Notes under the pieces: model-generated
What the model was told of the DNA's origin: nothing
Seen by the model: the letters and a program-made list of their open reading frames with translations, nothing else
Database searches by the model: none
Translations under genes and position numbers: made by a program
Source of the DNA: Algoriphagus boritolerans DSM 17298 = JCM 18970
GTDB taxonomy: Bacteria > Bacteroidota > Bacteroidia > Cytophagales > Cyclobacteriaceae
Length of the DNA stretch: 64,000 nucleotides
Direction: 5' to 3'
Assembly (NCBI RefSeq): GCF_900108085.1
Contig: NZ_FNVR01000012.1
Location: 1-64,000 of the forward strand
Part shown: piece by piece, positions 58,893 through 64,000 of the stretch
Layout: every line of letters begins with the position of its first letter
How positions within the stretch are numbered: position 1 is the stretch's first letter

Positions 58893-60347
58893 TTATTCTC
58901 CCTGCGCCAGCGAATAACCTCTCACCCCATCAAACGAATAGAGATTTGCAGTTTGGATGGTATCAAATCCAAGATTATTCACTTGCCCGATTAATTCAAG
59001 AACCTGAGCGTGAGATACTTTTGATTGATCTGCCTTAGCAAATCGAGCTCTCCAATGGTCTGTGCAGAAAGTTTCTCTCATTCCTGCCGGAAAGACTTTT
59101 ACACCCCGATTGGTGATCAACTGAAGCTGAAGCCCATTTACATTAGCTTGACGAAGCTTTTCTCCGATGACATTTGGATCCCTGCCTTCCTCATTCCAAT
59201 CTATAAATACATCGACTCCAATCAGTTCTTTTTTCTGAGTCGGCTTTCCTTTCACTTTCGTGTTCATAGGAGCAGTTTCGTCTTTGTCGAACGAGGCTGG
59301 CACCATAGTTTTAGGCAATTGTCCCAATCGGTCGATTACCGCTTGGGCGAATTCTTTGGTTCCTGCTTTTATTGTAGAAATCCCCTCCTGATAGACATCT
59401 CCTGTATGAATTCCATCTTCTAAAGTTTTCATCCACGCATTGGATATCTTCTCCGCCACTTCCGGCTGACCGATATGAACGAGCATCATAATTGCCCCAT
59501 TGAGCAATCCTGATGGATTGGCAATTCCCATCCCAGCAATATCCGGCGCAGAGCCGTGGATCGCTTCAAACATGGCCACTTCCTCGCCGACATTGGCCGA
59601 ACCACCAAGTCCTACAGAACCGGTCACTTGGGCTGCCACATCGGAAATTATGTCTCCGTAGAGATTCAAGGTTACAATCACATCAAATATCTCAGGACGA
59701 TCTGCGATCAAAGCCGTTCCGATATCGATGATCTTATGATCGGTCTGGATGCTGGGATATTCTTTGGCGATTTCGTCAAAAGTCCTGTGAAAAAGTCCAT
59801 CCGCCAACTTCATGATATTGTCTTTGGTCATACAAGTGACCTTTTTTCGACCATACTTTTTCGCGTATTCAAACGCGTACCGGATGATCTTCTCTGACCC
59901 GGGTTGAGAGATCAATTTGATACTTTGCACTACTTCCTGAGTCCCTCGGTGCTCAATTCCTGCATAGAGGTCCTCCTCGTTTTCACGAATGATGACCATG
60001 TCTGTCTTTGGGAAATGAGTATGGATGAATGGTGAAAAAGCCTTGCAAGGGCGTACATTGGCAAAAAGCCCAAAAGAAGTCCTCGTAGTTACATTCAGGG
60101 ATTTAAATCCTCCACCTTGCGGGGTGGTGATGGGTGCTTTCAAAAAAACTTTGGTTTCGCGAAGTGACTCAAAAGCGCTGGGTTCCATTCCTGAACTGAT
60201 TCCTTTGAGATACACTTGCTCGCCGATTTCGATCACATCATATTCGAGCTGCGCACCTGCTGCTTCCAAAATATTGATTGTGGCTTCCATGATTTCCGGG
60301 CCGATTCCGTCGCCATAGGCCACTGTGATTTTTCTTTTTGAAGACAT
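58893..60347 (-). CDS. icd: NADP-dependent isocitrate dehydrogenase with C-terminal extension
   Basis: 484 aa. The core covers about residues 5-340: VAYGDGIGPEIMEATINIL near the start, ITTPQGGGFKSLNVTTRTSFGLFANVRPCKAF (in parts) near 75 with substrate Arg and Ser, IIRENEEDLYAGIEHRG near 119, VTLNLYGDIISDVAAQVTGSVGLGGSANVG (in parts) near 230, and AMFEAIHGSAPDIAG near 265. About 130 residues beyond the core form the C-terminal domain of the Thermus-type subfamily. It decarboxylates isocitrate in the TCA cycle. It is transcribed away from the enoyl-CoA hydratase. Confidence 0.95.
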   Translation of the reverse strand: MSSKRKITVAYGDGIGPEIMEATINILEAAGAQLEYDVIEIGEQVYLKGISSGMEPSAFESLRETKVFLKAPITTPQGGGFKSLNVTTRTSFGLFANVRPCKAFSPFIHTHFPKTDMVIIRENEEDLYAGIEHRGTQEVVQSIKLISQPGSEKIIRYAFEYAKKYGRKKVTCMTKDNIMKLADGLFHRTFDEIAKEYPSIQTDHKIIDIGTALIADRPEIFDVIVTLNLYGDIISDVAAQVTGSVGLGGSANVGEEVAMFEAIHGSAPDIAGMGIANPSGLLNGAIMMLVHIGQPEVAEKISNAWMKTLEDGIHTGDVYQEGISTIKAGTKEFAQAVIDRLGQLPKTMVPASFDKDETAPMNTKVKGKPTQKKELIGVDVFIDWNEEGRDPNVIGEKLRQANVNGLQLQLITNRGVKVFPAGMRETFCTDHWRARFAKADQSKVSHAQVLELIGQVNNLGFDTIQTANLYSFDGVRGYSLAQGE

Positions 60348-60381
60348 ATTAATGGTGGATTTAGTTTATTTTTTCTTGCTG

Positions 60382-60389
60382 CAAAAGTA
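60382..60389 (-). promoter_or_regulatory. -7 box of the icd promoter
   Basis: TACTTTTG on the minus strand matches TAnnTTTG exactly, 35 bp before the icd ATG. No good -33 TTG is visible at the expected place. Confidence 0.4.
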
Positions 60390-60506
60390 AGCAAAAATAC
60401 CTGAAACCGACCCTGATCCGCGATATTTTCCCCATATCGTATGGTCCAAGTCCTTTGTACAAAAGCAAAATTTAGGTTGAATTTGGATTATTCAAAGTCT
60501 CTCAAT

Positions 60507-60536
60507 TTGCCTTTGACCCCCCTAAGCGTATATTTG
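60507..60536 (+). promoter_or_regulatory. Promoter of the enoyl-CoA hydratase gene
   Basis: TTG at 60507-60509 and TATATTTG at 60529-60536 are spaced by 19 bp, an exact match to the Bacteroidota consensus. The ATG at 60556 lies 19 bp downstream. Confidence 0.65.
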
Positions 60537-60555
60537 TTCTATACATCCTACGCTT

Positions 60556-61341
60556 ATGGCTGAATATCTGAATATACTCACTGAAGAAAAAAATGGCATC
60601 CTCTTCCTCACTATAAACCGGGAGGAAAAGATGAATGCACTCAATCATGCCACTTTGGAGGAATTGAAAGCGATTTTTGAAAATGTGGTTGATAACCGTG
60701 GAATCAAAGCAGTGATTTTGACAGGATCGGGAGAGAAAGCTTTTATAGCGGGAGCGGACATTAGTGAGATCGCATCGTTGAATGAAGTAAACGCACGGAA
60801 ATTTGCAGAAAGAGGCCAGGAGATTTTTGCCATGATCGAAAACTGCCACAAACCGGTCATTGCAGTGACCAATGGCTTCACCCTTGGTGGAGGTTGTGAA
60901 TTAGCAATGGCCTGTCACATGCGAATCGCTTCGGCCAATGCCAAATTCGGTCAACCGGAAGTTAATCTCGGAATAATTCCGGGTTACGGCGGAACCCAAA
61001 GACTCACCCAACTGATCGGAAGAGGCAAAGCAAATGAGCTGATGATGACCGGTGATATGATCGGCGCAGATGAAGCCTATAGGCTTGGTTTAGTCAATCA
61101 TGTGCTCCCAACCAAAACAGAAGCGATGGAAAAAGCTGAAGAGCTCATCGGCAAGATCATGAGTAAAGCCCCACTAGCCATCGGGATGATCGTAGATTGT
61201 GTCAACGCGGTCTTCCTTTCAGATGAAGATGGATTTCAGACAGAAGCCAATAGCTTCGCCAGATGTGTCAAATCAGGAGATTACAAAGAAGGAACTTCTG
61301 CATTTTTGGAAAAAAGAAAACCAATTTTCAAAGGAGAGTAA
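60556..61341 (+). CDS. Enoyl-CoA hydratase/isomerase family protein
   Basis: 261 aa, the usual length. Crotonase motifs: FIAGADISEIASL near residue 66 (oxyanion loop), GGGCELAMACHMRIAS near 112 with the first catalytic Glu, and FGQPEVNLGIIPGYGGTQRLTQLIG (in parts) near 135 with the second. Both catalytic Glu residues are present, so hydratase activity is expected. It acts in fatty acid beta-oxidation or amino acid breakdown. The flippase gene starts 15 bp downstream, an odd partner that may just share the transcript. Confidence 0.94.
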   Translation: MAEYLNILTEEKNGILFLTINREEKMNALNHATLEELKAIFENVVDNRGIKAVILTGSGEKAFIAGADISEIASLNEVNARKFAERGQEIFAMIENCHKPVIAVTNGFTLGGGCELAMACHMRIASANAKFGQPEVNLGIIPGYGGTQRLTQLIGRGKANELMMTGDMIGADEAYRLGLVNHVLPTKTEAMEKAEELIGKIMSKAPLAIGMIVDCVNAVFLSDEDGFQTEANSFARCVKSGDYKEGTSAFLEKRKPIFKGE

Positions 61342-61356
61342 GCTCCTTGCTCCTGC

Positions 61357-62862
61357 ATGAGTAATCTCAAAAAACTAGCCGGACAGACAGCCATTTACGG
61401 GCTGAGTAGCATCCTGGCTAGGTCTATTAATTTTTTAATGATATTCATTTACACTTCCTATCTCAATAGAGAAGTGGTGGGTTCTTTTACGGGAATTTAC
61501 GCCCTCATTGGCTTTTTGAATATCATTTTTACGTATGGAATGGAAACTTCCTTTTTCAGATTTTCTACAGGGAAAAATCTAGATCCAAAAAAGGTTTACA
61601 ATACCACCCAATCACTTTTGATTACAACAACGCTAATTTTTGGAAGTGGTGTTTTTCTAGCTGCACCTTGGCTAGCGGAAGTAATGGATTATCCTAATCA
61701 AGCTTACCTCTTTCGTTGGACGGCTTTGATTTTATCTTTTGATGCCATTTTAGCAATTCCTTTTGCGAAGCTGAGATTAACAAATCGTGCTATTGCGTTT
61801 GCAGGAGCCAAAATGATCAATATTCTACTCAACGTTTTTTTCAACCTATTGCTTATCGTTTGGATTCCGATTTTGATCTCAAATGGAACCATGCCAGCTA
61901 GTTTCCTTGGTTATAACCTAGAATGGGGCGTAGAATATATCCTTTTGGCCAACTTATTCGCAAATGGTCTCATCATCCCTTATGTATGGTGGATAGCCGG
62001 TTTTTTCAGATTTTCCCTCGACAAAGAAATCCTCCGGCCGATGTGGAACTATGCCATCCCCTTGCTATTTATGGGTTTGGCAGGTGTAACTAACGAACTT
62101 GTTTCCAGATTATCTTTCGAATATCTCCTTCCGGAAAACTTCTACCCCGGACTTAACACCAGGGAAGCAGCAGGGATTTTTGGAACAAGTATCAAATTGG
62201 CCATTCTGATGAATTTGGTCATTCAAGCTTTTAAGTACGCAGCCGAACCGTTTTTTTTCGGAAAGGCAGCAGACAAAAATTCACCTCAGCTTTATGCCCA
62301 GGTGATGCATGCCTTTATCATTTTCTGCTCTGCATTAATGATTGTGATTTCAGTCAACCTGGATTTGGTGGCATTACTTTTCCCTAAAAACAAAGGGTAC
62401 GATTCCGCCTTTTTTATTGTCCCAGTTCTGTTGATGGGCTACTTGCTTTTAGGGATCTATTTTAACCTTTCGATCTGGTTCAAAATTACAGATAAGACCA
62501 ACTACAGCTTTTGGATCACATTGGTCGGAGCAATTGTCAGTTTGATTGCAGTATTCACTCTTGTACCCATTTTGGGGTATCTCGGCGGCGCACTGAGCAC
62601 CTTGATGTGTTACTTAGTTATGACCGGATTATGCTATTATTTTGGGCAGAAACATTTCCCAATACCGTATCAAACCGGCAAGGGAATTTTGTATTTGCTA
62701 CTCGCTTTTGGATTAAGCTATGCTGGATTTTATTTTCAACTTGACTCTTTTTTGCTGAGTTTTATCGCAAAAAACAGCCTGATTTTTCTATTTATTCTCG
62801 TGATTGGTTTCTCTGAAAGAGCACAATTAATTGAATTTCTTAAGAGGAAACAACTTCGCTAA
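61357..62862 (+). CDS. Wzx-like polysaccharide flippase (MOP superfamily)
   Basis: 501 aa with about 14 hydrophobic helices. The N-terminal block LAGQTAIYGLSSILARSINFLMIFIYTSYL (in parts) and FTYGMETSFFRFSTG near residue 60 are typical of O-antigen/teichoic-acid flippases. PLLFMGLAGVTNELVSRLSFEYLLP near 227 and a late GALSTLMCYLVMTGLCYYFG helix follow. It moves lipid-linked sugar units across the inner membrane. It is not beside a full glycan cluster, but glycosyltransferase and DegT genes lie 3 kb away. Confidence 0.92.
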   Translation: MSNLKKLAGQTAIYGLSSILARSINFLMIFIYTSYLNREVVGSFTGIYALIGFLNIIFTYGMETSFFRFSTGKNLDPKKVYNTTQSLLITTTLIFGSGVFLAAPWLAEVMDYPNQAYLFRWTALILSFDAILAIPFAKLRLTNRAIAFAGAKMINILLNVFFNLLLIVWIPILISNGTMPASFLGYNLEWGVEYILLANLFANGLIIPYVWWIAGFFRFSLDKEILRPMWNYAIPLLFMGLAGVTNELVSRLSFEYLLPENFYPGLNTREAAGIFGTSIKLAILMNLVIQAFKYAAEPFFFGKAADKNSPQLYAQVMHAFIIFCSALMIVISVNLDLVALLFPKNKGYDSAFFIVPVLLMGYLLLGIYFNLSIWFKITDKTNYSFWITLVGAIVSLIAVFTLVPILGYLGGALSTLMCYLVMTGLCYYFGQKHFPIPYQTGKGILYLLLAFGLSYAGFYFQLDSFLLSFIAKNSLIFLFILVIGFSERAQLIEFLKRKQLR

Positions 62863-62937
62863 TCCTACGTACCTCTTTCAGTCAATTGTAGAAATTGTCC
62901 AACCATTTTCCTCAAAAGGCATTATGTTTGCAAACTG

Positions 62938-64000
62938 ATGCTGCCATACCAAGTTCCTGTGAAATTTACCCACTCGCTTTTCCTGATTTTCTTCCTTTTT
63001 GCATGCGGGATTCCCGGTTTTGCACAGCAACCTCTTTCCAAAAAAGAGGTAAAACTCCTGGAAAAAAAAAACAAAACCAGTCGTTACTTCATCGAAGGAG
63101 AGAAAGCGCTCGTGCTTGGTGATTTAGAAAAGGCATACTTTTACCTGCAGCGTTCTTTGGAACTTTCACCGGAAGAACCCGCTATCAATTACAAAATTGC
63201 GGAAGTATTAGTCAGATCGGAGCAGGCCCAAAAAGCACTACCCTATGCTGAGAAAGCAACCTTTTCAGATCCGGAAAATAAATATTACGCCCTGATGGTG
63301 GCAGAGATCTACACCGATCTCAATCAGCCACTCAAAGCTGCAGAAATCCTTGATCGTCTCACAGCTGACGGCGAAAACAACCAGCAGTACAACCTTGATC
63401 TGGCTTCCATCTACCTCAATGCAGGAGAATTTGACAAAGCGCTTGTAGTTTTGGATCGAGCAGAGGATTTTTTTGGAGTTCGCGAGCCTTTTACGGTTCA
63501 GAAGCAGCGGATTTACCTTAGAAAAAATGACCTGCCCAATGCCATCCGTGAAGGTCAAACACTGATTGAGACATTTCCAGGCAATCCGACTTATGTTCTA
63601 AACTTGGTCGAAATCCTCTACAACAATGCTCGCCTGGACGAAGCATTGACATTAGTTTCGGCGGAAATCCAAAAATATCCCAATCAGCCGGAACTCCAAA
63701 TGGCAGCCTATACCCTCTACAAAGAATCCGGTGAAGTTGCAAAAGCCAATAACTTCCTGATTTCGGCAATCGGAAGTCCTGATTTGGATGGAGAAGTGAA
63801 AGCAAAAACCTACAAATCCATGCTGGCAGAGATGCAAACCTCGCAGCGGGATGGGCTTTTAGATCAGATGGAATCCCTGATGCTGGAGCTGAATGCCAAT
63901 GACCCAATGGTTTTGGAAGTCATTGGTGACCGCAAAAAAACTACCGGAGATATACCGGGTGCCATGGACTTCTACAAGAAGTCTCTTCAGAATCAACCTA
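62938..64000 (+). CDS. Exported TPR-repeat protein (partial)
   Basis: 354 codons are visible from the ATG at 62938 (MLPYQVPVKFTHSLFL) and the frame is open at the right edge, so the C-terminus is missing. The signal peptide ends near GIPGFAQ. TPR units cover the rest: AYFYLQRSLELSPEEPAINYKIAEVLV near residue 68, YALMVAEIYTDLNQPLKAAEIL near 120, YNLDLASIYLNAGEFDKALVVL near 150, and VLEVIGDRKKTTGDIPGAMDFYKKSL near the end. It resembles gliding-motility or PorXY-linked TPR proteins only in general style. Function is not clear. Confidence 0.85.
   Translation, partial: MLPYQVPVKFTHSLFLIFFLFACGIPGFAQQPLSKKEVKLLEKKNKTSRYFIEGEKALVLGDLEKAYFYLQRSLELSPEEPAINYKIAEVLVRSEQAQKALPYAEKATFSDPENKYYALMVAEIYTDLNQPLKAAEILDRLTADGENNQQYNLDLASIYLNAGEFDKALVVLDRAEDFFGVREPFTVQKQRIYLRKNDLPNAIREGQTLIETFPGNPTYVLNLVEILYNNARLDEALTLVSAEIQKYPNQPELQMAAYTLYKESGEVAKANNFLISAIGSPDLDGEVKAKTYKSMLAEMQTSQRDGLLDQMESLMLELNANDPMVLEVIGDRKKTTGDIPGAMDFYKKSLQNQP

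Overview
The window looks like a chromosomal segment of a marine or aquatic member of the Bacteroidota, most likely order Cytophagales near Algoriphagus/Cyclobacteriaceae. This rests on the SusC/SusD pair, TamL/TamB, PVC-type CxxCH proteins, Xre/RES and YoeB toxin-antitoxin pairs, TAnnTTTG promoter boxes and the moderate GC content. The genus is inferred from protein style and was not tested. I saw no rRNA, tRNA, CRISPR array or intact insertion sequence. Genes run off both ends: a lipoprotein at the left and a TPR protein at the right.

Layout. 1-1052: a lipoprotein whose signal peptide starts in a pentanucleotide repeat, then a YoeB-type toxin-antitoxin pair. 1255-21609: a sugar-catabolic and redox locus. 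It holds a Gfo/Idh oxidoreductase, a TIM-barrel isomerase, a phosphomannose-isomerase-like cupin, a DUF4432 sugar-binding protein, a DUF1080 protein, a c-type cytochrome PVC protein and SusD/SusC on the minus strand. Reading away on the plus strand are an SGNH-propeller-HEAT-cytochrome c giant, an FG-GAP protein and a cytochrome c-fused PQQ-type sugar dehydrogenase. 21757-23897: small genes and gene remnants. 23909-31265: TamL and TamB. 31515-35951: a glycosyltransferase, a Crp/Fnr regulator and cytochrome bd oxidase. 36162-40546: peroxiredoxin, VIT1-type metal transporter, DUF5995, GNAT and a Tat-type phosphoesterase. 40645-41552: a broken aldo/keto reductase. 41923-44883: a solitary DnaE-type polymerase. 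44943-50272: secreted unknowns, Xre/RES, a second DUF1080 protein, an ACP-like protein without its serine, a CotH-like protein and a truncated haemoglobin. 50274-56149: a phosphodiesterase, tandem OmpA lipoproteins, GNAT and two transporters. 56193-64000: DegT aminotransferase, glycosyltransferase, isocitrate dehydrogenase, enoyl-CoA hydratase, Wzx-like flippase and the TPR protein.

How the genes may work together. The large left locus combines outer-membrane uptake (SusCD) with three exported cytochrome-linked propeller proteins and cytoplasmic or periplasmic sugar enzymes (Gfo/Idh, isomerase, cupin, DUF4432, DUF1080). This fits oxidative breakdown of a glycoside or unusual sugar, possibly through 3-keto intermediates, with electrons passed to c-type cytochromes. 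The substrate is unknown. Copies of an AGGACAGGAT-like motif lie in several of its control regions. Cytochrome bd sits divergently from a Crp/Fnr regulator with a clean GTGA-N6-TCAC palindrome between them.

The most notable signals are the phase-variation-type repeat at 266-315, the AGGACAGGA motif family, the ACP-like protein lacking its phosphopantetheine serine, the TamB gene without a usable start codon, and several families of word-like intergenic repeats that run up to start codons.
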